From: SIG673 sp045638685
GTDB taxonomy: Bacteria; Bacillota; Clostridia; Oscillospirales; CAG-272
Assembly (NCBI GenBank): GCA_045638685.1
Contig: JAZUBT010000018.1
Span: 21,533-85,532, forward strand
Length of the DNA stretch: 64,000 nucleotides
Direction of reading: 5' to 3'
The position numbers and the translations under genes were made by a program. This document shows, piece by piece, positions 44,048 through 52,742 of the stretch. The notes below the pieces were generated by a model, which saw only the letters and a program-made list of their open reading frames with translations, was not told where the DNA came from and did no database searches. Each line of letters opens with the position of its first letter. Within the stretch, counting starts at the first letter, position 1.

Positions 44048-44941
44048 ATGAATAGGATAAAAAAACTTTTTAACTTACCGAGATTGTCATCGAGAGGGCT
44101 TCTCAACTGGATGCCCGATAGCTTGTATTTAAAACTGCGATACAAATCAAGGTTGGGCAAAAAGCTCGATCTTAAAGAGCCAAAGACGTTCAATGAAAAA
44201 CTCCAGTGGTTAAAGCTCTACAACAGAAATCCCATTTATACAACAATGGTTGATAAATGCGATGCAAAGAAATACGTTGCTGAGCGAATTGGCGAGGAGT
44301 ATATCATACCGACGTTAGGCGTATGGGAAAAATTCGAAGACATAGATTTTGACGCTTTGCCTAAGCAGTTTGTACTTAAATGCACCCACGACAGCGGAGG
44401 ACTTGTTATTTGTCGAGACAAAAAACAGCTTGATTTGGAAGACGCAAGAAAAAAGATAAACAAGTCCTTAAAAAGGAATTATTATTGGCATACAAGAGAA
44501 TGGCCATATAAAAACGTTAAACCCCGTATTATTGCAGAGCAATACATGGAAGACAGCGTAACAAAAGAACTGCGTGATTATAAGTTTTTCTGTTTCAACG
44601 GAAAAATGAAGGTAATGTTTATTGCTTCAGAACGGTACAACGAGGCAACCGAAACGCGTTTTGATTTCTTCGACCGCGATTTTCAGCACCTTGATTTTCG
44701 CAACGGACATCCCAACGCCGACGTTCCGCCCGCAAAACCCGAAAAATTTGAGGAAATGTGTGTGTTGGCAGAAAAGCTATCGGATAATCTCCCACTTCTC
44801 CGTGTGGATTTTTATGATGTTGACGGAAAAATTTACTTTGGCGAGTTAACTTTTTCTCACTGGGGCGGCATGATGCCTTTTGAACCTGAAGAATGGGATA
44901 GAAAATTAGGCGATTGGATAGAACTGCCTACAAAAAAATAA
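44048..44941 (+). CDS. TupA-like ATP-grasp protein, copy 1
   Basis: A 297-residue protein of the TupA-like ATP-grasp group often found in polysaccharide clusters and named for teichuronopeptide synthesis. It may ligate an amino acid to a uronic acid carboxyl. Landmarks: PKTFNEKLQWLKLY near residue 45, IIPTLGVWEKFEDIDFDALP, VLKCTHDSGGLVIC and PRIIAEQYMED near 160, then RVDFYDVDGKIYFGELTF. ATG 44048 chosen for the GAGG nine bases upstream. A close paralogue lies at 45774-46658. Confidence 0.83.
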   Translation: MNRIKKLFNLPRLSSRGLLNWMPDSLYLKLRYKSRLGKKLDLKEPKTFNEKLQWLKLYNRNPIYTTMVDKCDAKKYVAERIGEEYIIPTLGVWEKFEDIDFDALPKQFVLKCTHDSGGLVICRDKKQLDLEDARKKINKSLKRNYYWHTREWPYKNVKPRIIAEQYMEDSVTKELRDYKFFCFNGKMKVMFIASERYNEATETRFDFFDRDFQHLDFRNGHPNADVPPAKPEKFEEMCVLAEKLSDNLPLLRVDFYDVDGKIYFGELTFSHWGGMMPFEPEEWDRKLGDWIELPTKK

Positions 44942-45008
44942 TTACCGCAACAGTTGTTTACAGCACAAAAACAGTTTGAATATAAAATACGTAAATATAA
45001 GACAAAAA
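44939..45008 (+). repeat. 70-bp direct repeat, copy 1
   Basis: Starts with the stop codon of ATP-grasp copy 1 (TAATTACCGCAACAGTTG...) and ends at AAGACAAAA. Matches 45597-45666 with about five mismatches and one inserted A. Includes an inverted AACTGTTT/AAACAGTT-type stem. The pair flanks the serine acetyltransferase-like gene and shows the region arose by duplication. Confidence 0.85.
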
Positions 45009-45023
45009 GAGAGGTTTTATCAA

Positions 45024-45599
45024 ATGTTGCCTGTTGAAAAGAGAATCAAGTCAAAGCAAGACCTGAACGAGTTTTTACGTGCAGAACTTAAGCATATTAA
45101 GGTTGGAAGAATTGCATATTTATTACAACACGGAGAAAAGGCAATTCTGAAAAAATGTTTGATTTTACTTCGCAAGGCAGAGTATTATACGAACACAAAA
45201 AAGAAAATAAGAGCGGCGATTTATTGTTTCAGACTGATGAAACTCCAAAATAACTATGCGATGCACATTCCTATGAATTGCTGTGACAAGGGCCTTAGGC
45301 TGATGCACGTTGGCCCAATTTTGATGAATAGCAAGGTTACGGTAGGCGAAAATTGCACTATCCACATAAATACAGCGTTGGTCGCCGGAGGAACTAACGA
45401 CGAAGCACCAACGCTTTGCGACGGTGTTATTGTCGGAGTAGGCGCGGTGATTTTGGGAGGTATAACGGTTGCAAAGAATGTGGCAATCGGAGCCAACGCA
45501 GTTGTTAACCGAGATGTTTTGGAAGAGGATATAGCTATTGCAGGTGTTCCTGCAAAGAAAATAAGCAACAACGGCAGAACTGCTTGGAACAAAAAATAA
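45024..45599 (+). CDS. Serine acetyltransferase-like hexapeptide protein
   Basis: A 191-residue acyltransferase with an N-terminal helical part and a C-terminal beta-helix: LRLMHVGPILMNSKVTVGENCTIHINTALVAGG, PTLCDGVIVGVGAVILGGITVAKNVAIGANAVVNRDV and IAIAGVPAKKIS. It resembles CysE/EpsC-type enzymes common in capsule loci, here more likely acting on a sugar or a sugar-linked serine. ATG 45024 has GAGG eight bases upstream. Confidence 0.82.
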   Translation: MLPVEKRIKSKQDLNEFLRAELKHIKVGRIAYLLQHGEKAILKKCLILLRKAEYYTNTKKKIRAAIYCFRLMKLQNNYAMHIPMNCCDKGLRLMHVGPILMNSKVTVGENCTIHINTALVAGGTNDEAPTLCDGVIVGVGAVILGGITVAKNVAIGANAVVNRDVLEEDIAIAGVPAKKISNNGRTAWNKK

Positions 45600-45666
45600 T
45601 TACCGCAACAACTGTTTACAGCACAAAAAACAGTTTGAATATAAAATATGTAAACATAAGACAAAA
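45597..45666 (+). repeat. 70-bp direct repeat, copy 2
   Basis: Starts with the stop codon of the serine acetyltransferase-like gene and repeats the segment at 44939-45008 almost exactly. Precedes ATP-grasp copy 2. Confidence 0.85.
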
Positions 45667-45773
45667 TGTCGATTGTCGGAAGAGTTTATATGGCTCAACC
45701 GACGGTTGATGCAAATGAAGAAAAAAAGAGAGCAACCTCTAAGGTTGACAAAAATATAACGGAGGTATTAAAA

Positions 45774-46658
45774 GTGAGTATAAGATTACGCCTAATAAGA
45801 GGGCTTACAGCGAGGAAACTTTTGAATTGGGTTCCCGACAAGTTATTTTTAAAGCTTCTTTATAAAGAAAGAATGGGTAAGAAATTAAATCTTGAAAATC
45901 CCAAAACGTTTAACGAGAAGCTTCAGTGGTTAAAGCTCTATGACAGAAAACCCGTTTATACACAAATGGTAGATAAATTCGAAGCCAAAAACTATGTGGC
46001 AACAAAGTTCGGCGAGCAGTACATAATTCCAACTCTTGGGGTGTGGGAGAAATTTGACGACATTGATTTCGACGCCCTTCCCGACAAGTTTGTGCTGAAA
46101 TGCACGCATGACAGCGGCGGGCTTGTCATCTGTCAGGATAAGAGTAAGCTTGACAAGGAGGCCGCACGCGCAAAAATCGAGCGCTCTCTGAAACGAAATT
46201 ATTATTATAGCAGTCGTGAATGGCCCTACAAAGACGTTAAACCTCGTATTATTGCCGAGCAGTTCTTAGAGGATATGGACGAGCTTGTAGAATACAAGAT
46301 GTTCTGCTTTAACGGTGAAGTGAAAATGGTTTTGGTCTGCAAAGGACAAGCGCACGGCGCGGGCAGAACAAACGACTTTTGCGACATCAATCTTAAACGG
46401 TATCCCTTTGTTTCGTTAAACCCCAATTCAAAAGGAGAGCTCACAGTGCCGAAAGAAATGCCCGAGCTACTCTCATTTGCAGAAAAGCTTTCCGCAGGAA
46501 TCCCTCAGCTTCGTGTTGATACGTATCTTGCAGACGGAAGGATTTATTTTGGTGAGCTGACGTTTTTCCATAATAGTGGTATGGCGACCTTTGATCCTCC
46601 GGAGTGGGATGAAAAAATAGGTAGCTGGATTCAACTTCCAAAGAAGGAGAATATATAA
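45774..46658 (+). CDS. TupA-like ATP-grasp protein, copy 2
   Basis: A 294-residue paralogue of the gene at 44048-44941 with the same landmarks (PKTFNEKLQWLKLY, YIIPTLGVWEKFDDIDFDALP, LKCTHDSGGLVIC, PRIIAEQFLEDMDE). It diverges after about residue 165, where the copy-1 segment with RYNEATETRFDFF is replaced by GQAHGAGRTNDFCDINLK. Start taken at GTG 45774, with GGAGG eight bases upstream, which matches the length of copy 1; an upstream ATG at 45666 would add 36 unrelated residues. The differing half suggests another acceptor. Confidence 0.83.
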   Translation: MSIRLRLIRGLTARKLLNWVPDKLFLKLLYKERMGKKLNLENPKTFNEKLQWLKLYDRKPVYTQMVDKFEAKNYVATKFGEQYIIPTLGVWEKFDDIDFDALPDKFVLKCTHDSGGLVICQDKSKLDKEAARAKIERSLKRNYYYSSREWPYKDVKPRIIAEQFLEDMDELVEYKMFCFNGEVKMVLVCKGQAHGAGRTNDFCDINLKRYPFVSLNPNSKGELTVPKEMPELLSFAEKLSAGIPQLRVDTYLADGRIYFGELTFFHNSGMATFDPPEWDEKIGSWIQLPKKENI

Positions 46659-46659
46659 C

Positions 46660-46752
46660 ATGGAATTAGTATTATCAATTTTGTTTGGCGTATGGTATGT
46701 AATTTCTGCCCTTTTCTATGGATATATGGTTAAAAAGGGGGGAGACGAATGA
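46660..46752 (+). CDS. 30-residue membrane peptide, symporter accessory
   Basis: ATG at 46660 with AAGGAG ten bases upstream opens a 30-codon frame that ends in the ATGA overlap with the symporter start. The peptide has one hydrophobic helix (ELVLSILFGVWYVISALFYG) followed by MVKKGGDE. Such tiny single-helix proteins are known directly upstream of some sodium:solute symporters, where they are thought to be a small subunit. Not listed by length-limited gene calls. Confidence 0.75.
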   Translation: MELVLSILFGVWYVISALFYGYMVKKGGDE

Positions 46753-48350
46753 TAGTTTATACTGTTGGAATAGCTATTGCTATGGCCATATTTATTATAG
46801 TCGGTGTTATAGCCGGACGAGGTGTTAAGGATACTAACGATTATTATGTCGCGGGACGCCGCGCACCGGTTATCCTGCTCGTAGGCTCCCTCATTGCATC
46901 TTTCCTTAGCACGGGCGCCTTTATGGGAGATACCGGCGAGGTTTACGGCGGATTCTTCATGGGTATCGTTATTGTCGGAATTTTACAGGCGTCCGGTTAC
47001 GTATATGGAGCCAATCTCTTTGGAAAATACGTTCGACGCGCAAAGGTAAACACGGTGCCCGAATATTTCGGAAAAAGATTTTCATCGAGCCGTATCCGCA
47101 AGCTGGCAACTATTTCGCTAATGTTTGCAGTAACCGCATACATGCTTTCTGCAATGCAAGGTATATCTACTTTGATGACCTCAATCACGGGACTTGACTA
47201 TAGAATTTGCGTTATAATCGCATGGCTGTCGTTTACTATATTTACGGTTTACTCGGGCTCAAACGGTGTGTTGGTTACCGATACAATCATGTTCCTCGTG
47301 TTCCTTGCGGCTGCGCTTGTAGGTATTCCGTATATTGTAACTGCTGCCGGTGGGTGGAACGAAGCGATAACCTCTTTGGCTCAGTCCACAACACGCCCCG
47401 GCATCCTTGCTTGGACAAATAATCTCGATTACCTCTATCCTACCGGTGTCCAAAATCTTATATGGGCTATTGTTTACGGTATTGTTTGGGCGGTAGTTGT
47501 TATGGTTAGCCCTTGGCAAACCAGCCGATATTTAATGGCAAAAGACGAGCACACCGTTCAGCGTTCTGCTATCTGGGCTTCTATGGGCGTAGTTACCGTT
47601 ACTACTGCGATATATTTCGCCGCAGCCTTCATCTATAAGATTAATCCGAATATAGAAAACTACAGCACCAGCTTGATTTGGGCTGCGATGAACGTAATGC
47701 CGTTGATTGTCGGCGTAGTGTTACTTACAGGAATATTGTCTGCCGGTATTTCTTCGGCATCTACGTTTTTATCATTAATCGGTTCGTCTTTGACTAACGA
47801 TCTTTTGGTAAGCTCAAAAACAGATGACGTAAAAAAGAATCTTATGATTTCCCGTATCGGTATGGCTATTGTCAGCGTTGTTGTTCTGATACTTGCTTTA
47901 TTCAATCCTCCGCAAATTTTCTGGATTATGTACTTCGGCGGAACCGTAATAGCATCCGCTTGGGGCGTAGTAGCGATCATAAGCGTTTGGTCAAAGAAAA
48001 TGAGCGAGAGCGCAGCTTTCTGGGGTATGCTCCTCGGTTTCTTAGGCTGTGTAGTCCCTAAGACGATTTCTGCTTTAAGCGGAATTACGTTACCGATATA
48101 TCTTGATCCTTTCTTTATTGGTATAGGCATGAGTATTATCGGCATCGTAATCGGAAGCAAGCTGAAGTGCGCAAGTCCGGCTGATATTGCAGAATATGAG
48201 AGCCTTCATGTAAGACCGGAATCTGAAAAAGATCCTGTAAAGGAAAAGACAACTCGCAACTTAATGTACGTTTACTTAGCTTTCGGTGTTGCTCTTGGTC
48301 TCTTCTTTGTTCTTTTCTATGCTCTGCCTTATATGAGAGCTGTTGGTTAA
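46749..48350 (+). CDS. Sodium:solute symporter family protein
   Basis: A 533-residue SSS-family transporter with about 13 membrane helices. The N-terminus has GVKDTNDYYVAGRRAPVILLVGSLIASFLSTGAFMGDTGEVY, the region of the first helix break and Na+ site. TNNLDYLYPTG and SSASTFLSLIGSSLTNDL also fit. Substrates in this family include sugars, uronates, sialic acid, proline and pantothenate. A transporter inside a capsule locus is unusual; next to a GHMP kinase and a UDP-uronate epimerase it may import a free uronic acid or sugar for the polymer. Confidence 0.9.
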   Translation: MIVYTVGIAIAMAIFIIVGVIAGRGVKDTNDYYVAGRRAPVILLVGSLIASFLSTGAFMGDTGEVYGGFFMGIVIVGILQASGYVYGANLFGKYVRRAKVNTVPEYFGKRFSSSRIRKLATISLMFAVTAYMLSAMQGISTLMTSITGLDYRICVIIAWLSFTIFTVYSGSNGVLVTDTIMFLVFLAAALVGIPYIVTAAGGWNEAITSLAQSTTRPGILAWTNNLDYLYPTGVQNLIWAIVYGIVWAVVVMVSPWQTSRYLMAKDEHTVQRSAIWASMGVVTVTTAIYFAAAFIYKINPNIENYSTSLIWAAMNVMPLIVGVVLLTGILSAGISSASTFLSLIGSSLTNDLLVSSKTDDVKKNLMISRIGMAIVSVVVLILALFNPPQIFWIMYFGGTVIASAWGVVAIISVWSKKMSESAAFWGMLLGFLGCVVPKTISALSGITLPIYLDPFFIGIGMSIIGIVIGSKLKCASPADIAEYESLHVRPESEKDPVKEKTTRNLMYVYLAFGVALGLFFVLFYALPYMRAVG

Positions 48351-48469
48351 ACACCCAAATCAGGCAGCTTACTTCTACATATTTTCTTTATACTGTATTA
48401 ACGTTACCCACTGCTCTTAGCGAAACGCCTCTGCATTATACTTTCAACAACTGAATAGGAGAACTCATT

Positions 48470-49561
48470 ATGCTTACCCAAAATATTAATTTAAAAAACA
48501 AAGTAATACTTGTAACCGGCGCGTCCGGATTCATTGGCTCAAATCTCGTTATGGAGCTCCTTCGTACAGTCCCCGGTATTCACGTCGTCGGACTTGACAA
48601 CATGAACGATTACTACGACGTATCCATTAAGGACTACCGACTCGGCGAGATCGAAAAGTTAGCTTTGGAGCATCCCGACTGCACCTGGACGTTTGTTCGC
48701 GGAAACATTGCTGACCGCGAGGTAATTGACGGTCTGTTCGATAAGTACCGCTTTACCGTGGTTGTTAACCTCGCTGCACAGGCGGGCGTACGCTATTCTA
48801 TCACCAATCCCGATGTATATATCGAATCCAACCTCATCGGATTCTACAACATTTTGGAGGCCTGCCGCGCAACGATAAAAACAGACCATCCCGTTGAGCA
48901 TCTGGTCTATGCCTCCTCGTCCTCTGTTTACGGAACAAACAAGAAAATTCCGTACTCGACTGACGATAAGGTTGACAACCCCGTTTCGCTTTACGCCGCA
49001 ACGAAAAAGAGCAACGAGCTTATGGCTCACGCATACTCAAAGCTTTATAACATTCCATCCACCGGACTTCGTTTCTTTACGGTTTACGGTCCTGCAGGAC
49101 GTCCGGATATGGCGTATTTCGGATTTACAAACAAATTACTTAAGGGTGAAACTATTGAGATTTTCAACTTTGGAAACTGCAAGCGTGATTTTACCTACGT
49201 AGATGACATTGTGGAAGGCGTTAAGCGTGTCATGCAGCATGCGCCGGAAAAACAGAACGGTGATGACGGACTTCCGCTGCCGCCCTATGCGGTTTACAAC
49301 ATCGGAAACAACAGTCCCGAAAACCTGCTTGATTTTGTAACTATTCTACAAGAGGAGCTGCTCCGAGCCAAGGTTCTGCCTGAGGATTACGATTTTGAGG
49401 CGCATAAAAAGCTGGTTCCGATGCAGCCGGGCGACGTCCCGATCACTTATGCCGATACCTCGGCGCTTGAAAGAGACTTTGGATTTAAGCCCTCTACCTC
49501 ACTTCGCACCGGACTTCGGAAGTTTGCAGAGTGGTATCACGATTTTTATCAAAGCAAATAA
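48470..49561 (+). CDS. UDP-glucuronate 4-epimerase-like NAD-dependent epimerase
   Basis: A 363-residue extended SDR. Cofactor loop VTGASGFIGSNLVMELL near residue 16, then LDNMNDYYDVSIKDYRL, which is typical of the CapI/LspL uronate epimerase group, AAQAGVRYSI near 105, YASSSSVYG near 143 and the catalytic Tyr/Lys in LYAATKKSNELMAH near 175. It would interconvert UDP-glucuronate and UDP-galacturonate. Preceded by a 120-bp gap after the symporter gene. Confidence 0.88.
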   Translation: MLTQNINLKNKVILVTGASGFIGSNLVMELLRTVPGIHVVGLDNMNDYYDVSIKDYRLGEIEKLALEHPDCTWTFVRGNIADREVIDGLFDKYRFTVVVNLAAQAGVRYSITNPDVYIESNLIGFYNILEACRATIKTDHPVEHLVYASSSSVYGTNKKIPYSTDDKVDNPVSLYAATKKSNELMAHAYSKLYNIPSTGLRFFTVYGPAGRPDMAYFGFTNKLLKGETIEIFNFGNCKRDFTYVDDIVEGVKRVMQHAPEKQNGDDGLPLPPYAVYNIGNNSPENLLDFVTILQEELLRAKVLPEDYDFEAHKKLVPMQPGDVPITYADTSALERDFGFKPSTSLRTGLRKFAEWYHDFYQSK

Positions 49562-49651
49562 CTATCAGTAATTATAATAACTGCATATTGCATACATTAA
49601 ACAAAGCACATACATGATACATGTGTTTAAAATAATTAAAGAGGAAAATAT

Positions 49652-50824
49652 ATGACCGCATACGAAGCGTTTGAAAAAACATACAAAAAACCGCCTCAAT
49701 ATACCGCTTTCACTCCGTACCGCGTTTGCCCTATCGGAGCGCATTCCGACCATCAGCTTGGCAAAATCACCGGTTTTGCCATTAACAAAGGCATTCACAT
49801 TGCCTACGGTCCAAAGCAAAACGGTATTGTAGAAATTCAATCCCTTCAGTTTCATAAGCGAGCGCAGTGGCACGTAGCTTCTACACCCGACAAGCCGGAG
49901 GGGGATTGGGCAGACCATCTTAGAGGCGCAACCATAGCACTTCATTCCAGATACAATTTGAAAACAGGACTTTGCGCTATGATAGACGGAGAACTTCCCA
50001 TTGGCGGTCTTTCGTCATCAGCAGCGGTAATTATTACGTTTTTATCCGCTCTTTGTATGATGAACGGAATTGAACTGACGCCGCAGGAGTTGATCGTAAT
50101 TTCCAAGGAAGCCGAAAATAAATACGTCGGTGTTTCTTGCGGTAAGCTTGACCAGTCCTGCGAGGTGTTCTGCAAAAAGGATCATCTCTTATATCTGGAT
50201 ACCAGAGACGACAGTTATGAGCTGATTCCGCAGCAAACGGATATGAAGCCGTATAAATTTGCTATTTTCTTCAGCGGGCTGGAGAGAAGTCTGGCAGGAT
50301 CCGCTTTTAACATGCGCGTTGATGAATGCCGTAGCGCCGCGTATGCGCTCAAAGCGTATGCGGGTATGGAATACGGAAAGTTTGAAGAAACCAACCTTCG
50401 CGACGTTCCTCGCGAGGTATATGAACAATACAAGGATTGCCTTCCGGATAACTGGAGAAAACGCGCAGAGCATTGGTACACCGAGTTCGACCGTGTACAG
50501 AGCGGCGCCGAAGCATGGCGCAGGGGCGATATTGAGGCCTACGGCAAGCTATCCTTTGAAAGCGGATACAGCTCCATACACAACTGGGAAACAGGTTCTC
50601 CGGAACTAATCAAGCTGTATGAAATAATGACCAAAACCAAAGGTATTTACGGCGGCCGTTTCTCGGGCGCAGGATTTAAAGGCTGTTGCCTTGCAATCAT
50701 CGATCCTGCTTACGAGGAAAGCATTGTTGAAACCGTAACAAAAGAATACTTAAAAGCGTTTCCTCACCTTGAGGGTAAATATTCAGTACATATTTGCGAA
50801 AGCGCAGATGGAGTAAAATTATGA
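49652..50824 (+). CDS. GHMP kinase of the galactokinase family, galacturonokinase-like
   Basis: A 390-residue sugar-1-kinase. The galactokinase signature appears as YRVCPIGAHSDHQLGK near residue 24, closer to the YRICPxGAHxDHQGG form of plant galacturonokinases than to GRxNLIGEHTDY of true galactokinases. ATP loop LPIGGLSSSAAVI near 113, and the C-terminal motif GGRFSGAGFKGCCLA near 337. It would phosphorylate a free sugar acid at C1. Its stop overlaps the next start (ATGA). Confidence 0.82.
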   Translation: MTAYEAFEKTYKKPPQYTAFTPYRVCPIGAHSDHQLGKITGFAINKGIHIAYGPKQNGIVEIQSLQFHKRAQWHVASTPDKPEGDWADHLRGATIALHSRYNLKTGLCAMIDGELPIGGLSSSAAVIITFLSALCMMNGIELTPQELIVISKEAENKYVGVSCGKLDQSCEVFCKKDHLLYLDTRDDSYELIPQQTDMKPYKFAIFFSGLERSLAGSAFNMRVDECRSAAYALKAYAGMEYGKFEETNLRDVPREVYEQYKDCLPDNWRKRAEHWYTEFDRVQSGAEAWRRGDIEAYGKLSFESGYSSIHNWETGSPELIKLYEIMTKTKGIYGGRFSGAGFKGCCLAIIDPAYEESIVETVTKEYLKAFPHLEGKYSVHICESADGVKL

Positions 50825-51558
50825 AATGTTTAATTTTGGCTGCTGGATATGCTACAAGACTTTATCCCTTAACAGAAAATTTCCCTAAACCGCTTCTGCC
50901 TGTCGGTGATAAAACTATCCTCGATTGGCTTATTGACGATATTGACACTGCAAGCCTTGTTGACGAATACGTTGTTATCTCCAACCATAAATTTGCGCAT
51001 CATTTCGATGATTGGGCAAAAAATAAGAGCCAAAAAATTACGGTTGTAGATGACGGAACTGACACAAACGAAACCCGTCTCGGCGCAGTTAAGGATATTC
51101 AGTTTGCAATCGAAAAGCTTGGTCTTGACGACGATATGCTCGTTATTGCGGGAGACAATGTTCTTGATTTCAGCCTTACTCAGTTTATAGAATACACAAG
51201 GAAAAAGCAGACGTCATGTATCATGCGTTATTACGAGCACGATGATAAAAAGCTTCTTAAATGCGGTGTAGTAACCATTGACGAAAATGACAAAATACTT
51301 AATATGACGGAAAAATCCCCGACACCTGCAACGCATTGGTGCTGTCCGCCGTTCTACTATTACACCAAAGAAGATGCAAAGCTTGTACAAAAGGGTATCG
51401 ACAGCGGTTGCGGAACCGATGCTCCCGGCAGTTATATCGCATGGCTTTGTACACAAACACCCGTTCATGCAATGGAAATGCCCGGAAAACGGTATGACAT
51501 CGGAAACCTTGAAAGCTATGAAAAGGTAAAGTCAGAATACATAGGAATTACACGATAA
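50821..51558 (+). CDS. Sugar-1-phosphate nucleotidyltransferase
   Basis: A 245-residue RmlA/UGPase-type enzyme: MKCLILAAGYATRLYPLTENFPKPLLPVGDKTILDWL, with the Gly-rich nucleotide loop and the EnxPK motif, then LVIAGDNVLDFS near residue 106 as the metal site and DIGNLESY near the C-terminus. Starts inside the stop of the kinase gene, so it is translationally coupled; it probably converts that kinase's sugar-1-phosphate to an activated sugar. The nucleotide cannot be told. Confidence 0.88.
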   Translation: MKCLILAAGYATRLYPLTENFPKPLLPVGDKTILDWLIDDIDTASLVDEYVVISNHKFAHHFDDWAKNKSQKITVVDDGTDTNETRLGAVKDIQFAIEKLGLDDDMLVIAGDNVLDFSLTQFIEYTRKKQTSCIMRYYEHDDKKLLKCGVVTIDENDKILNMTEKSPTPATHWCCPPFYYYTKEDAKLVQKGIDSGCGTDAPGSYIAWLCTQTPVHAMEMPGKRYDIGNLESYEKVKSEYIGITR

Positions 51559-51578
51559 AAATACTAAGGAGAGACACA

Positions 51579-52742
51579 ATGGAGCAGAAAACAATTCAAA
51601 CACTTTTCGCTTTATTGCGCTCTGCGCTCTGTGGAACTACCCTGACAGAGAACGAACGGAATAACTGTTCTCCCGAGATTATAAAGGATTTACTGAAAAT
51701 ATCTATAAGACACGATGTTTTACACCTTTTGGCTCTGGGACTTGAAAAAAACGCACTGGTTTCAAATGACAACACCGAAATTCAAAAATGTATTTTAAAA
51801 GCAGCATACCGTCATAAACGGTTATCGCTCGAATACGAGAGCCTTTGTAACGCGCTTGAGGCCGCGAAAATTCCGTTTATACCTCTAAAAGGCGCTGTAA
51901 TCTCTAAATACTATCCTGAAGCATGGATGCGAACGAGCTGTGATATCGACGTTCTTGTTCACCGCGAGGATTTAGAGCCTGCCGTGGCTTTTCTGACTGA
52001 AAAATTGCATTACGTTGAAGACGAACGCACTCCTCACGATATTTCCCTGTTCAGTCCAACAAAGGTTAACGTGGAAATCCACTTTGATTTGATAGAAGAA
52101 GGACGGGCAAAAAACTCTATTGACGTTTTACAGTCTGTTTGGGAAAACGTAACGCTAAGTGAAAACAGCGAGTATTGTTATGAGATGAGCGATGCATTCT
52201 TTTATTTCTATCATATCGCGCACATGGCAAAGCATTTTGAAAACGGCGGTTGCGGTATTCGACCGTTTATTGATCTGTGGATATTAGATAATCTAACGGA
52301 TATAAATAAGGCCGAACGCTTCTCTCTTCTCTCTAAGGGCGGTCTAACTAAATTCGCAGACGTTACCCATACCCTAAGCCAAGTGTGGTTTAACGATAAG
52401 CAGCCGGATGAGCTTTCACTGAAAACACAGCATTTTCTTTTGAGTGGCGGAATTTACGGCTCAGCAAATAACCGTGTTTCCATACAGCAAACTCAAAAGG
52501 GTGGAAAATTTAAATATATCCTCTCCAGAATATTTATTCCGTTTGCAAAATTAAAACGGTACTATCCTATACTGGATAAGCATCCTTGGCTCACGCCTTT
52601 TATGCAAATCAGACGTTGGTTTATGCTATTAAGGCCTAAGGTAGCTAAATTAGCAAAGCGAGAACTGTCTATAAACATAAATCTCGAAAAGACAAAATCC
52701 GATGAAATGAATAATTTTTTAGAAAACATCGGGCTTGGTTAA
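51579..52742 (+). CDS. Uncharacterised nucleotidyltransferase (NTP_transf_5 type)
   Basis: A 387-residue protein of the family with the motif IPFIPLKGAVISKYYPEAWMRTSCDIDVLVHREDL near residues 98-132, where the DxD (DID) sits after the G-x-x-I strand of a nucleotidyltransferase fold. The rest is helical and unlike known enzymes. Members occur in capsule loci and peptide-modification clusters; their reaction is not well established. Last gene of the cluster, 21 bp after the nucleotidyltransferase. Confidence 0.78.
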   Translation: MEQKTIQTLFALLRSALCGTTLTENERNNCSPEIIKDLLKISIRHDVLHLLALGLEKNALVSNDNTEIQKCILKAAYRHKRLSLEYESLCNALEAAKIPFIPLKGAVISKYYPEAWMRTSCDIDVLVHREDLEPAVAFLTEKLHYVEDERTPHDISLFSPTKVNVEIHFDLIEEGRAKNSIDVLQSVWENVTLSENSEYCYEMSDAFFYFYHIAHMAKHFENGGCGIRPFIDLWILDNLTDINKAERFSLLSKGGLTKFADVTHTLSQVWFNDKQPDELSLKTQHFLLSGGIYGSANNRVSIQQTQKGGKFKYILSRIFIPFAKLKRYYPILDKHPWLTPFMQIRRWFMLLRPKVAKLAKRELSININLEKTKSDEMNNFLENIGLG

